DNA of 64,000 nucleotides, taken from Oceanirhabdus seepicola. GTDB taxonomy: Bacteria > Bacillota > Clostridia > Clostridiales > Clostridiaceae. Positions 34,612-43,796 of this stretch are shown here, piece by piece (position 1 is the stretch's first letter; every line of letters begins with the position of its first letter). The stretch spans positions 186,001 to 250,000 of the forward strand of contig NZ_JAGSOJ010000004.1 of the NCBI RefSeq assembly GCF_023684385.1, given 5' to 3'. Both the position numbers and the translations under genes were made by a program. The notes beneath the pieces were generated by a model. It had not been told where the DNA came from. It did no database searches and saw only the letters and a list, made by a program, of their open reading frames with translations.

Positions 34612-35955
34612 TTAATAGTCCCCTTGTGCCTGCATTGCTTCAGCTACTTTTAAGAAACCAGCTATGTTAGCACCAGCAACTAAGTTGTAGCCAAAACCGT
34701 AGTTTTCAGCTGCGTTCATTGCATTGTTATGAATATTAGTCATTATTTCTTTAAGTTTTGCATCAACCTCCTCTCTTGTCCATAAAAGTCTCATGCTATT
34801 TTGTGACATTTCTAGAGCTGAAACAGCAACCCCACCAGCATTTGCAGCTTTAGCAGGACCAACTAATACTCCTTTTTCAACTAAATATTCTAAAGCTTCA
34901 TTAGTTGTAGGCATGTTAGCACCCTCAACAATGAACTTAATTCTATTTTCAACGATTGCTTTAGCGTGATCTAGGTGAATATCATTTTGAGTTGCACATG
35001 GCATAATGATATCAACTTTTCTTCCCCATGGCTTTTCACCTTGAAAAAACTCGCAACCAAATTTATCAGCATAATCTTGTACCTTATCTCTACCAGATGC
35101 TCTCATTTCTAATAAGAAGTTAATCTTCTCTTCAGTAACAACTCCATCCTCATCGTAGATATATCCATCTGGACCTGATAAAGTAACAACCTTACCACCT
35201 AAATCAGCAACCTTAATACATGCTCCCCACGCAACATTACCGAATCCTGAAACTGCAACTGTTTTACCGTTAAAGTCCATTCCTTCGTGCTTTAACATTT
35301 CATTTGCGAAGTAAGTTACACCGAAGCCAGTAGCTTCTGGTCTAATTAAGCTTCCACCGTAAGGAAGTCCTTTACCAGTTAGTACTCCATTTTCGAATGC
35401 TCCTCTGATTCTTCTGTATTGTCCATATAAGTATCCGATTTCTCTTCCACCAACTCCAATATCACCAGCAGGTACGTCCACATTTGGTCCGATGTGTCTG
35501 TATAGCTCAGTCATGAAGCTTTGACAGAATCTCATGATTTCAGCATCAGATTTTCCTCTTGGATCGAAATCTGATCCCCCTTTTCCTCCCCCAATTGGAA
35601 GTCCAGTTAATGAATTTTTGAAAATTTGCTCGAACCCTAAAAATTTAATTATTCCTAGATAAACTGATGGATGGAATCTAAGTCCTCCTTTATAAGGGCC
35701 TATAGCTCCGTTAAATTGAACTCTGAATCCACGGTTAACATGAAGTTTACCATTATCATCTGTCCAAGGCACCTTGAACATGATTTGTCTTTCAGGCTCT
35801 GTTAATCTTCCTAAGATATTTGCATCAACATACTCTGGATGCTTTACTAATACCGGCTCTAAAGAGTTTAAAACCTCCTCAACAGCTTGTAAAAACTCAG
35901 GCTCGCTAGCATTTCTTGCTTTAACATTTTCAAATACATTATTGATATAATTCAT
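34612..35955 (-). CDS. gdhA: NADP-dependent glutamate dehydrogenase
   Basis: Interconverts glutamate and 2-oxoglutarate + ammonia with NAD(P). 447 aa from the ATG at 35955 (GGGAGAT 7 nt upstream; an ATG at 35961 is too near the SD), matching the ~445-450 aa hexameric class. The catalytic Lys lies in GGGKGGSDFDP, with substrate residues in FRVQFNGAIGPYKGG and the Rossmann loop SGFGNVAWG. It is the last gene of the oxaloacetate decarboxylase run and can regenerate the 2-oxoglutarate used by the aspartate aminotransferase, completing deamination of aspartate. The family is often written as biosynthetic; the context suggests a catabolic direction. Confidence 0.95.
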   Translation of the reverse strand: MNYINNVFENVKARNASEPEFLQAVEEVLNSLEPVLVKHPEYVDANILGRLTEPERQIMFKVPWTDDNGKLHVNRGFRVQFNGAIGPYKGGLRFHPSVYLGIIKFLGFEQIFKNSLTGLPIGGGKGGSDFDPRGKSDAEIMRFCQSFMTELYRHIGPNVDVPAGDIGVGGREIGYLYGQYRRIRGAFENGVLTGKGLPYGGSLIRPEATGFGVTYFANEMLKHEGMDFNGKTVAVSGFGNVAWGACIKVADLGGKVVTLSGPDGYIYDEDGVVTEEKINFLLEMRASGRDKVQDYADKFGCEFFQGEKPWGRKVDIIMPCATQNDIHLDHAKAIVENRIKFIVEGANMPTTNEALEYLVEKGVLVGPAKAANAGGVAVSALEMSQNSMRLLWTREEVDAKLKEIMTNIHNNAMNAAENYGFGYNLVAGANIAGFLKVAEAMQAQGDY

Positions 35956-36015
35956 AACCATATCTCCCTTTTATTCATTATTTAAAAATATTTTATTATT
36001 TAAAGCATATTTAAT

Positions 36016-37125
36016 TTAAAACATATTTAATAATATCCCTGCAGCTACAGCAGATCCTATTACTCCAGCCACATTTGGTCCCATAGCATGCATCAATAAA
36101 AAGTTAGTTGGATTTTCTTCTCGTCCAACTTTTTGAACAACTCTAGCAGCCATTGGTACCGCAGATACTCCTGCTGCTCCAATCATTGGATTGATCTTAC
36201 CTTTACTTAACTTATACATAACCTTTCCAAATAGAACTCCTGATGCTGTTCCTATTGAAAATGCTGCTAAACCTAATACTACAATTTTTAGTGTCTGTGG
36301 ATTCAGCAACGTTGCAGCATCTGCTTTCGCTCCTACTGTTATACCTAAAATAATAGTTATAATATACATAAATGAATTCTGTGCTGTTTCTACAAGCTTT
36401 GGAACAACTCCAGATTCTTTTATTAAGTTACCAAACATCAACATTCCTATTAATGGTGCTGCAGATGGTAATAATTTAATAGTAAATATTGTTACAACAA
36501 TTGGGAAAATTACCTTTTCCTTTTTAGATACAGGTCTTAATTGTTCCATTTTTACCTGTCTTTCTTCTTTAGTAGTTAATAAACGTATTATTGGCGGTTG
36601 TATTATTGGTACTAATGCCATATACGAATATGCAGCTAGTGCAATAGGTCCTAATAAATGGTCTGCTAATTGCCCTGTAAGATAAATAGCTGTAGGTCCA
36701 TCAGCACCTCCAATAATTCCTATGGAAGCAGCTTCTTTAATATCAAACCCTAGTAAAATAGCTCCTATAAGTGCAAAGAAAATTCCAAATTGTGCAGCTG
36801 CCCCTAAAAGAATACTCTTAGGATTTGCAATAAGTGGACCGAAATCAGTACTTGCACCAACGCATAAGAATATTAGCGGAGGATATATTCCTAATTTAGT
36901 TCCCATATATAAATAATGTATTAATCCTTTATCACCCATTAAATCAGTTCCAGGTAGATTTACTAATAACATACCAAAGGCTATTGGTATTAAAAGATAC
37001 GGCTCGTACCCTTTTTTAATTCCCAAATAAAGAAATGTACATGCGATAGCAATCATAAGCAGTTCTTGCCAAGTAGTCATTGTGAATCCTGTACTGTTCC
37101 AGAAATTATATAACATTTCTTGCAT
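36016..37125 (-). CDS. oadB: Na+-translocating decarboxylase, beta subunit
   Basis: Integral membrane subunit that decarboxylates the carboxybiotin and pumps Na+ outward. 369 aa with about nine membrane segments. The Na+-site block IGIIGGADGPTAIYLT contains the conserved Asp, and a later SAVPMAARVVQKVGREENP loop contains the conserved Arg/Asn region. Length and motifs fit OadB/MmdB/GcdB; the partner alpha subunit indicates oxaloacetate. SD AAGGAATGA. The spacer to the biotin carrier gene is filled by a 94-bp palindromic element. Together with the antiporter it would convert aspartate breakdown into ion gradients. Confidence 0.93.
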   Translation of the reverse strand: MQEMLYNFWNSTGFTMTTWQELLMIAIACTFLYLGIKKGYEPYLLIPIAFGMLLVNLPGTDLMGDKGLIHYLYMGTKLGIYPPLIFLCVGASTDFGPLIANPKSILLGAAAQFGIFFALIGAILLGFDIKEAASIGIIGGADGPTAIYLTGQLADHLLGPIALAAYSYMALVPIIQPPIIRLLTTKEERQVKMEQLRPVSKKEKVIFPIVVTIFTIKLLPSAAPLIGMLMFGNLIKESGVVPKLVETAQNSFMYIITIILGITVGAKADAATLLNPQTLKIVVLGLAAFSIGTASGVLFGKVMYKLSKGKINPMIGAAGVSAVPMAARVVQKVGREENPTNFLLMHAMGPNVAGVIGSAVAAGILLNMF

Positions 37126-37162
37126 CAGGTCTCATTCCTTTCTTTTGTAATGATTAAACTAT

Positions 37163-37256
37163 ATAGAATGACTTAATTTTGTTATCATATTCATTTCTAA
37201 CAGCCAATGTTTCAAGGATGTTTGAGATGTAATATGGTTACAAAATTTCATTCTAT
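37163..37256. repeat. 95-bp palindromic element, copy 1
   Basis: TIRs ATAGAATG/CATTCTAT continue inward as TTTTGTTA-TCATATT against AATATGG-TTACAAAA. Same family as 54959-55053 and 37684-37779. It lies between the biotin carrier and the beta-subunit genes. Confidence 0.75.
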
Positions 37257-37292
37257 TTATACAACAATTATTGTGTTTTTAATTTATATTGC

Positions 37293-37667
37293 TTACCCTA
37301 TTGTTACTAATGAATCTCCTAATGCTACTGTAGCACCTTTTGAAGTGTTTATAGCTGTAACCTCACCATCTACTGGAGCAACTATTTCATTCTCCATCTT
37401 CATGGCTTCTAAAACTACTACCACTTGTCCAGCTTTTACACTTTGTCCTTCACTAACTTTAACATCAACTATTGTCCCTGGCATTGGTGCAGTAACAGCT
37501 TCTCCTCCAGTAGGAGCACTCTTTTTAGGTGTTTCTTTTTTTTCAACTACCTTAGGTGCTGCTACCTTCTTTGGTTCTGTCTTTGTAACAGCAACTTCTG
37601 ATCCTTCCATTTCTTCTACTTCTAGCTCATAAACTTCTCCATTAAAACTAATTCTATATTTTTTCAT
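37293..37667 (-). CDS. Biotin carboxyl carrier protein of the decarboxylase
   Basis: 124 aa. A short N-terminal domain, an Ala/Pro/Lys-rich linker (about 30-55) and a C-terminal biotinyl domain with EAMKMEN, where the Lys is biotinylated. It carries CO2 from the alpha-subunit active site to the beta subunit. In enterobacterial OadA this domain is fused to the alpha subunit; here it is a separate gene, as in many clostridial and methylmalonyl-CoA decarboxylases. SD AGGAGG. Both flanking spacers hold palindromic elements. Confidence 0.93.
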   Translation of the reverse strand: MKKYRISFNGEVYELEVEEMEGSEVAVTKTEPKKVAAPKVVEKKETPKKSAPTGGEAVTAPMPGTIVDVKVSEGQSVKAGQVVVVLEAMKMENEIVAPVDGEVTAINTSKGATVALGDSLVTIG

Positions 37668-37683
37668 TTGTTTTCCTCCTTAT

Positions 37684-37779
37684 ATACAAAATGAAGTTTT
37701 GTAACTCTCTCTAATATCAAACATCATTAAATCACAGCTGTTTCATATTATATAGCTAACAAAATCTAGTTCATTCTGT
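37684..37779. repeat. 95-bp palindromic element, copy 3 (diverged)
   Basis: Degenerate member: ACAAAATGAA-TTTTGTAA on one side and TAACAAAAT-TTCATTCTGT on the other. One end overlaps the decarboxylase gamma-subunit 3' end and supplies its TGA stop codon. Confidence 0.6.
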
Positions 37780-38106
37780 ATTGCTAACTTTTTTAATGCT
37801 CTTTATTCTTAAATTAGAAGCATGCTTTCCATTACTAGCTGCTATAGCTGCTGTAAATAATATAGCTAAAACATTTTTGTCTTCTAAATCAACAACAGTT
37901 TCAGTAACTCTTTCAGTTGTTTGATTTACACTTTCATCCTTCTTATTTTCATTCTGCTTTTCTTTCTTTTTAATATCTCTATCATAAAAGACTATTTTAA
38001 ATAACTCTAATATAAGCGAAATGGCAAATAGACTAGCAAATACCACACTCATACTAAGTACTGTAAGTTGTAATACGTCACTAATTTGTACAGTTCCTTC
38101 AAACAT
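37771..38106 (-). CDS. Na+-translocating decarboxylase, gamma-like subunit
   Basis: 111 aa with one N-terminal membrane segment (LTVLSMSVVFASLFAISLIL) followed by a charged cytoplasmic tail. This is the layout of OadG/MmdD-type subunits that hold the alpha and beta subunits together. The ATG at 38106 has GGTGGAAG 3-9 nt upstream and is preferred to 38124. The assignment rests on topology and on its place between the alpha subunit and the biotin carrier; sequence similarity in this family is low. The tail's AAIAASNGKHASNL segment is typical of clostridial homologues. Confidence 0.75.
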   Translation of the reverse strand: MFEGTVQISDVLQLTVLSMSVVFASLFAISLILELFKIVFYDRDIKKKEKQNENKKDESVNQTTERVTETVVDLEDKNVLAILFTAAIAASNGKHASNLRIKSIKKVSNTE

Positions 38107-38159
38107 TCTTCCACCACCTTCCAAGGTTAAACTTCTTATTTTATTCTGCTTTAGAGCTT

Positions 38160-38240
38160 CAAGTTAAACTATTCCTTTATACATGTCCAAAAATCCTTAA
38201 ACCATGGATATTTTGAGACAATTATTAAAGTAAGTTTAAC
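38160..38240. repeat. Long imperfect palindrome between alpha and gamma subunit genes
   Basis: AGTTAAACT...AGTTTAACT ends, continuing inward with CTTTA/TAAAG and AAAATCC/GGATATTTT around a short loop. It is a third type of palindromic spacer in the same operon, not evidently the 95-bp family. Confidence 0.55.
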
Positions 38241-38250
38241 TATATGAATC

Positions 38251-39618
38251 CTAAATAGATAATTCAATATGATATATTTCTGGTTCTTTATCTTCTAAGA
38301 ATTTTTTAGCTATTTGTGGGAATAATGCATATGATAATATATCTTCTTCGGATTCATATAATCCTTCGATTTCTTTCTTGTAACTATCAAATCCATCTTC
38401 TATCAAATCTGCTGGTCTAACAGTAATAACTTCTTCATTACCTATAATTTTCTTCTTGATATCTTCATTTATAGGAGCAGGAGATTTTCCGTACAATCCT
38501 TTTACATAATCCTTTATTTCTTTAGGTACTATCCTATATCTTTCTCCAGTTAAAACATTAAACACAGATTGTGTTCCAACCATTTGGCTTAAAGGTGTTA
38601 CTAGTGGTGGGAATCCTAAATCCTCTCTTACTTTTGGTACTTCTGCTAAAACTTCCTCATATTTATCACCAGCATTTTGAGCTGTTAATTGAGATAATAA
38701 GTTTGAAAGCATTCCCCCTGGAACCTGATAACTCAATGTTTTAGGTTCAGTATTCATAACCTTTGGATTTAAAGTACCATCTAAAGTATATTTTTCTTTT
38801 ATAGGTTTAAAATATGAAGCTACTTCATTTAGTAAATCTAAATTTAATTTTGGATCTCTATCTGTATTTTGATAAGTAATCGCTAGAGATTCAGTAGGTG
38901 GTTGTGATGTTCCTGTTGCAAAAGGAGATATTGCTGTATCAATAATATCTACTCCAGCTTCAATTGCTTTCATATAAGTCATTGATGCTATTCCACTAGT
39001 ACAATGATTGTGTAATTCTATAGGTAAAGCTGTTATCTTTTTGATTTTCTTTATTAACTCATATGCACGGTATGGTGTTAGAATCCCTGCCATATCCTTA
39101 ATACAAATAGAATCTGCACCTAAATTCTCCATTTCCGTTATCTTATCTAAATAATAAGATGTAGTATGAATCTTACTTGTTGTATAAGAAATTGCACACT
39201 GACAATGAGCTCCTGCTTTTTTAATAGTTTTTATTGAAGTTTCTAGATTTCTAGTATCATTTAATGCATCGAAAACACGGATAATATCTATTCCGTTTTC
39301 TACTGCCTTTTGAATAAACTTCTCAACAACATCATCTGGATAATGTTTATATCCTAATAAATTTTGTCCTCTTAGAAGCATCTGAAGCTTAGTATTTTTC
39401 GCTTTAGCTCTGATCTTTCTTAATCTTTCCCATGGATCTTCATTTAAGTATCGAAGACAAGCATCAAATGTAGCTCCTCCCCATACTTCCATAGCATAAT
39501 ATCCGACTTGATCCATCGTCTCAATGATAGGTAATATTTCATCAGTTGTTAATCTAGTTGCGATTAAAGATTGATGTCCATCTCTTAATGCAGTCTCAGT
39601 TATTTTTAATCTCTCCAT
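38251..39618 (-). CDS. oadA: Oxaloacetate decarboxylase alpha subunit (carboxyltransferase)
   Basis: Transfers the carboxyl group of oxaloacetate to biotin, giving pyruvate. 455 aa: a TIM-barrel with TETALRDGHQS (metal-site Asp), VWGGATFDACLRY, LLRGQNLLGY, the metal ligands in ELHNHCTSG, and a C-terminal PYC_OADA helical region ending about 455. Enterobacterial OadA is ~590 aa; the missing length is the biotin domain, which is a separate gene here. Pyruvate carboxylase 5S-type subunits share these motifs, but beta and gamma partners support the decarboxylase. SD AGAGGTGA. It follows the aspartate aminotransferase by 43 nt. Confidence 0.93.
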   Translation of the reverse strand: MERLKITETALRDGHQSLIATRLTTDEILPIIETMDQVGYYAMEVWGGATFDACLRYLNEDPWERLRKIRAKAKNTKLQMLLRGQNLLGYKHYPDDVVEKFIQKAVENGIDIIRVFDALNDTRNLETSIKTIKKAGAHCQCAISYTTSKIHTTSYYLDKITEMENLGADSICIKDMAGILTPYRAYELIKKIKKITALPIELHNHCTSGIASMTYMKAIEAGVDIIDTAISPFATGTSQPPTESLAITYQNTDRDPKLNLDLLNEVASYFKPIKEKYTLDGTLNPKVMNTEPKTLSYQVPGGMLSNLLSQLTAQNAGDKYEEVLAEVPKVREDLGFPPLVTPLSQMVGTQSVFNVLTGERYRIVPKEIKDYVKGLYGKSPAPINEDIKKKIIGNEEVITVRPADLIEDGFDSYKKEIEGLYESEEDILSYALFPQIAKKFLEDKEPEIYHIELSI

Positions 39619-39661
39619 TTAGTTCACCTCTTTTGTTAATTTCAAGATCTATATCAATATT

Positions 39662-40852
39662 CTATAATTGAACAGCTTTTTCGATTCTATTTAATCCTTC
39701 TTTAATATTTTCAAGTGAAGTAGCATAAGAGAGTCTTATATAGTTATCGCTTCCAAATGCAGCTCCAGGGATAGCAGCTACTTTTACAGTATTTAACAAA
39801 TATTCAGCAAGCTCCATGGAATTTAAAATTTTAACTCCGTTAAATTCTTTACCAAATAGTTCTGAAATATTTATCATTACATAAAATGCCCCCTTCGGCT
39901 TTCTACAAGATAGATTATTGATTGAATTTATCTTCTCAACCATATAATTTCTTCTTTCAGCAAAAGCTTTAACCATCTCATTTATTGACTCTTGACTTCC
40001 TGTTAATCCCTCAATACTTGCGTATTGTGCAATAGTATTAGGATTTGATGTAGCATGACTTTGGATATTTGTCATTATCTTAGCAATTTTCTTGTGAGCT
40101 GCTACATAACCTATTCTCCATCCAGTCATAGCATAGCCTTTAGACATACCATTTATAACTATTGTTAAATCCTTTATTTTTTCTCCGAAAGAGGCAATAC
40201 TAACATGCTTTCCATCATAAATTAATTTTTCATATATCTCATCTGCTATGATATAAATATTATTTTCCACTGCAATTTCAGCGATTTCTCTTAATTCTTC
40301 TTCAGTGTAAACCGTTCCCGTTGGGTTGTTTGGACTATTTAATAATATTGCTTTTGTTTTATCATTTATTGCTTCAAGTAAACTTTCTTTAGTATATTTG
40401 AAATCATTTTCTTCTAAAGTTTCAACAAATACTGGATTAGCATCAGCTAATTTCACTAGTTCTGGATAACTTACCCAATATGGTACAGCTACGATAACTT
40501 CATCTCCTGGGTTGCATATTGCTTGGAAAGTATTACATAAGGAGTGTTTTGCTCCATTTGATACTACAATATTTTCTGGAGTATAGTCTAAATCATTATC
40601 TTTTTTTAACTTCTCGCAAATTGCTTCTTTTAATTTTGGTAATCCTGCAGCCGCTGTATATCCAGTACGTCCACTTTCAATTGCCTCTATCGCTGCTTTT
40701 CTAATATTTTCCGGTGTCTTAAAATCTGGTTCTCCTACTCCAAAACTAATTACATTTTCTCCATCTGCTATCATTTTTTTTGCTTTAGCTGTAATAGCTA
40801 ATGTCATTGATGGTGCAATTCCTTCGTTTTTAACAGACAAATTCTTATTCAT
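39662..40852 (-). CDS. Aspartate aminotransferase (class I, PLP)
   Basis: 396 aa fold-type I aminotransferase, typical length. The PLP Lys is in NGMSKGYAMTGWRIGY; other marks are NSPNNPTGT, IIADEIYEKLIY and YIRLSYATSLE with the substrate-binding Arg. It would convert aspartate and 2-oxoglutarate to oxaloacetate and glutamate, feeding the next gene (oxaloacetate decarboxylase) and gdhA. Substrate choice is inferred from the close match to the AspB group and strongly from operon context. SD AAGGAG. A 33-nt hairpin separates it from the asparaginase gene. Confidence 0.92.
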   Translation of the reverse strand: MNKNLSVKNEGIAPSMTLAITAKAKKMIADGENVISFGVGEPDFKTPENIRKAAIEAIESGRTGYTAAAGLPKLKEAICEKLKKDNDLDYTPENIVVSNGAKHSLCNTFQAICNPGDEVIVAVPYWVSYPELVKLADANPVFVETLEENDFKYTKESLLEAINDKTKAILLNSPNNPTGTVYTEEELREIAEIAVENNIYIIADEIYEKLIYDGKHVSIASFGEKIKDLTIVINGMSKGYAMTGWRIGYVAAHKKIAKIMTNIQSHATSNPNTIAQYASIEGLTGSQESINEMVKAFAERRNYMVEKINSINNLSCRKPKGAFYVMINISELFGKEFNGVKILNSMELAEYLLNTVKVAAIPGAAFGSDNYIRLSYATSLENIKEGLNRIEKAVQL

Positions 40853-40894
40853 ACTTTTCTCTTCTCCTTATAAAATCAATAGTTAGATATAGAC

Positions 40895-40927
40895 AAGACT
40901 ATGAGATGTTGTTTTTCTCACAGTCTT
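40895..40927 (-). promoter_or_regulatory. Intercistronic hairpin between asparaginase and aminotransferase genes
   Basis: AAGACT-TGAGA against TCTCA-AGTCTT with one mismatch, and no T-run on the minus side. It could be a processing or stability element that sets the ratio of the two enzymes. Confidence 0.45.
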
Positions 40928-40943
40928 ATTTATTTTCATACGA

Positions 40944-41945
40944 CTAATAACAACAGTCTCCCATTACTGGTGTTTCAATAAGCTTTTTAACCTCATCAAT
41001 ATTTTCTGATTTTCCTAAAGTCCACATCAATTTAGCAACAATTGCTTCTGTGTTCATGTCATTAGCATAAATTATTTTGTTTCTAGCAAGCTCTTTTCCC
41101 ACTTCATATATTTCTAAATCCACACCTTCTTCCAAACATTGTGTTGTCACCACTACTGCAACACCTGAATCAATCAGCTCTTTTACTTTTGAAGTAATAT
41201 CAAAATTCTCAAATGGTATCCCACCAATACCAAAACTTTCAATAATTACCCCTTTGTATTCTTTTTTTATAAAATCAAATATTTTAGGATCTATACCTGG
41301 AAATAACTTTAATACTAATACATTTGTACATAAAGAACTTTCAAATATTAATTCAGCGTCTGACTTTAACTGGTGATTTTTATGAATATCATTATCATAA
41401 TAAATCTTTCCATATTTAATACGTGAAATATATGGATAATTTACACTTTTAAAAGCATCTAAGCTTTTAGTTTTTACTTTCATTGCACGAGTTCCATTAA
41501 TTATCATTCCGTCAAATGCTATAAATACTCCAGCTATATCTTCAAGTGCAAATCTTATAGCATCACTTAAGTTTTGCCTTGCATCCGTACCAAATTCTTC
41601 TATAGAATATTGCGCTCCAGTTATAACTACAGGTTTATTAATATTTTTAAGCATATAAGTTAACGCTGACGAAGTATATGCCATCGTATCAGTTCCATGG
41701 GTAATTACAAATCCATCATAGTCATTATAATTGTCATATACAGTTTGAGCCATATCGACCCAAAACTTTGGATTCATATTGGTACTATCAATATTTAAAA
41801 TATGTTTACCTGTTATATGACACAAATCTTTTACTCCAGGAACACGCTCTAATAAATCATCAATATTGTAATGTGGAGTTAAGCCTTTTCCTTCATCTGA
41901 ACAAGCAATGGTTCCTCCAGTAGCTATTAAAAGTATTTTTTTCAT
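40944..41945 (-). CDS. ansA: Type I (cytoplasmic) L-asparaginase
   Basis: Hydrolyses asparagine to aspartate and ammonia. 333 aa, with the two threonine motifs ATGGTIACSD (nucleophile Thr) near residue 9 and VITHGTDTMAYT near 85. No signal peptide, so the enzyme is cytosolic (AnsA-like) rather than the high-affinity secreted form. It lies 40 nt after the antiporter gene and heads the catabolic steps. SD AGAGGGG. The product, aspartate, is the substrate of the next enzyme in the operon. Confidence 0.95.
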   Translation of the reverse strand: MKKILLIATGGTIACSDEGKGLTPHYNIDDLLERVPGVKDLCHITGKHILNIDSTNMNPKFWVDMAQTVYDNYNDYDGFVITHGTDTMAYTSSALTYMLKNINKPVVITGAQYSIEEFGTDARQNLSDAIRFALEDIAGVFIAFDGMIINGTRAMKVKTKSLDAFKSVNYPYISRIKYGKIYYDNDIHKNHQLKSDAELIFESSLCTNVLVLKLFPGIDPKIFDFIKKEYKGVIIESFGIGGIPFENFDITSKVKELIDSGVAVVVTTQCLEEGVDLEIYEVGKELARNKIIYANDMNTEAIVAKLMWTLGKSENIDEVKKLIETPVMGDCCY

Positions 41946-41985
41946 TTACAAACCCCTCTAAAATCTATTGTATTTTACTGACTTC

Positions 41986-43407
41986 CTAAGATGCGTTTTC
42001 TATTTCATCATAGTTAGTAAATTCAACTTTTTCACCAATCCATTGAAACTTTCCTAAATACCCATAAAGAATTGTGATTCCAATACAAACAAATGCTAAC
42101 CACATGTATGGTATATATTCTAAACAAGATACACCTAGGATACCCGCCATAAAGATTCCATTATCACTCCAAGGAACCATTGCAGCAGTTAATGTACCTC
42201 CAAATTCTGTATTTCTTGAAAGAACTCTTCTATGAACTTTTAATTTGTCATAGTTTTTAGACATGATTTTTGGTGTTAAAATCAATGGTACATACATTGC
42301 GCTTCCAAATACGTTACCTAAAATTGAAGTTCCTACAGTTGCTACTGCAAGTCTACCAGTATTTTTAATCCAATTTTCGAATTTCGCTGCAATTACCTCT
42401 ATCATACCAATTTTATCCAATAATCCTCCGACACCAAGACCAAATATTATAATTGCTACTGATCCTAACATGGAATTAATACCACCACGACTTAAAATAT
42501 TATCTACAAACGCTACTCCTGTGTCCATACCAGCAGGTTGATAAGCAGTATTTATAGCAGCTATTGGATCCATACCTTGGAATACAATTGCCCAAACAAT
42601 ACCTAAAAGGGCACCAAAAGTTATTACTGGCAATGAAGGTTTTCTCTTCATTAGTAATAAGATAATAATAAGCATTGGAACAAAATTCAATAAAGATGTA
42701 TTAAAGTTATCACTAATTGCATTCATAAATAATTCTATTCTTCCAAGATCTACATTTTGTCCACCATATTTGAATCCTGTAATTGTGAAAAGAATTGCTG
42801 TAATTATAAATCCAGGTATACTGGCAGGAGACATTCCTTTAATATGATCCATAACATCGATTCCAGACATAGATGCTGTTAAAACTGTACTATCTGATAA
42901 AGGAGATAACTTATCACCAAAGTATGCACCAGATAAAACTGCACCTGCAACAAGTGGTAATGGAATACCAAGACCTTGTCCAATACCCATCATAGCTATA
43001 CCAGCTGTTCCAGCTGTTCCCCATGATGTTCCTGTAGCTATTGAAGTCAAGGCACATATTATTAAAGTTGCTAATAAGAAAATATTAGGATTTATTATCT
43101 TTAATCCATGGTATATAAGACTAGGTACTATCCCCCCGGCAATCCATGTACCTACCAAAGCTCCAACTGCTATAAGTATAAGAATAGCGTCCATACCATT
43201 ATAAATACCTTTAGCAATAGAAGCTTCTAGTTCTTTATAACTATGACCTAATTTAACCCCAAGTGCTATAATAACAAACCACGAAGTGAATAGTGCTAAT
43301 TGTATTGGTAATTCAAACACTGTAGTGAATGAAAAAGCTAATGCAAGAAAAATAGATAAAACCACTATTACTTGAACCATTGATGGTAACTTAACACTTT
43401 TTGACAT
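41986..43407 (-). CDS. nhaC: NhaC-family Na+/H+ (or Na+/organic anion) antiporter
   Basis: 473 aa with about eleven membrane segments. Family blocks include GTSWGTAGTAGIAMMGIG, YFGDKLSPLSDST and EFGGTLTAAMVPWSDNG. NhaC relatives exchange Na+ for protons, and the MleN subgroup couples Na+ and malate/lactate exchange. In this operon it would either use the Na+ gradient made by the decarboxylase or balance uptake of a dicarboxylate; which one cannot be told. It is the first gene after the sigma-54 promoter and has GGGGG as SD. Annotating it as an amino-acid carrier would need transport data. Confidence 0.88.
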   Translation of the reverse strand: MSKSVKLPSMVQVIVVLSIFLALAFSFTTVFELPIQLALFTSWFVIIALGVKLGHSYKELEASIAKGIYNGMDAILILIAVGALVGTWIAGGIVPSLIYHGLKIINPNIFLLATLIICALTSIATGTSWGTAGTAGIAMMGIGQGLGIPLPLVAGAVLSGAYFGDKLSPLSDSTVLTASMSGIDVMDHIKGMSPASIPGFIITAILFTITGFKYGGQNVDLGRIELFMNAISDNFNTSLLNFVPMLIIILLLMKRKPSLPVITFGALLGIVWAIVFQGMDPIAAINTAYQPAGMDTGVAFVDNILSRGGINSMLGSVAIIIFGLGVGGLLDKIGMIEVIAAKFENWIKNTGRLAVATVGTSILGNVFGSAMYVPLILTPKIMSKNYDKLKVHRRVLSRNTEFGGTLTAAMVPWSDNGIFMAGILGVSCLEYIPYMWLAFVCIGITILYGYLGKFQWIGEKVEFTNYDEIENAS

Positions 43408-43464
43408 AAAATGAATCCCCCTTTATTTTTTTAATACTTCCTTTTTATATTTTGTAGTTATGTA

Positions 43465-43577
43465 ATTCATATATAGTTTAAACAAAAATTAAATTTATAT
43501 AAGAGGTACTGTTTCTTAAAGGGTTAAAGAGTTTAAGTATTTTAGAACTTCTATGATTGCATTTAAACCATATGAAT
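43465..43577. repeat. Palindromic segment in the nhaC 5' leader
   Basis: Ends ATTCATATATAGTTTAAAC and TTTAAACCATATGAAT are inverted repeats of about 17 of 19 matched positions, 113 nt apart at their outer edges. It lies entirely in the ~210-nt untranslated leader after the sigma-54 promoter and may be a mobile palindrome or a leader structure. Confidence 0.45.
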
Positions 43578-43628
43578 ACCCTTTACCTTATACAAAAAGG
43601 AAGTGTTATTTATTCATTAATATACTTA

Positions 43629-43644
43629 AGCAAATTGCATGCCA
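43629..43644 (-). promoter_or_regulatory. Sigma-54 promoter for the nhaC-asparaginase-oad-gdhA operon
   Basis: On the minus strand TGGCATGCAATTTGCT matches TGGCACG-N4-TTGCW at every fixed position but one (T for C). The GG and GC dinucleotides have the required 10-bp separation. The predicted start is near 43619, giving a ~210-nt leader before nhaC. An NtrC-type activator gene begins the region 270 bp away. Confidence 0.8.
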
Positions 43645-43697
43645 TTTTTACAAATTGCATTAACTTTCGACATTTTTTTATTATTCTAATATCTTTT

Positions 43698-43743
43698 TAA
43701 AAAAATAAAAAAGCCTAAAGCCTCTTTATTACTAGCTTTAAGC
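43698..43743 (-). terminator. Second terminator after the sigma-54 activator gene
   Basis: GCTTAAAGC/GCTTTAGGC stem with one G-U pair, followed on the minus strand by TTTTTTATTTTTTT. It insulates the sigma-54 promoter at 43629 from upstream read-through. Confidence 0.8.
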
Positions 43744-43796
43744 ATATTTAGATAGTGCAAGAAAATTAAAAAGTTTCTTATAATAAAAAAATCAAA

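Noticed and set aside
36191-36685. 164-codon plus-strand frame
   Set aside because: Antisense shadow of the decarboxylase beta subunit; hydrophobic codons read backwards give a long false frame.
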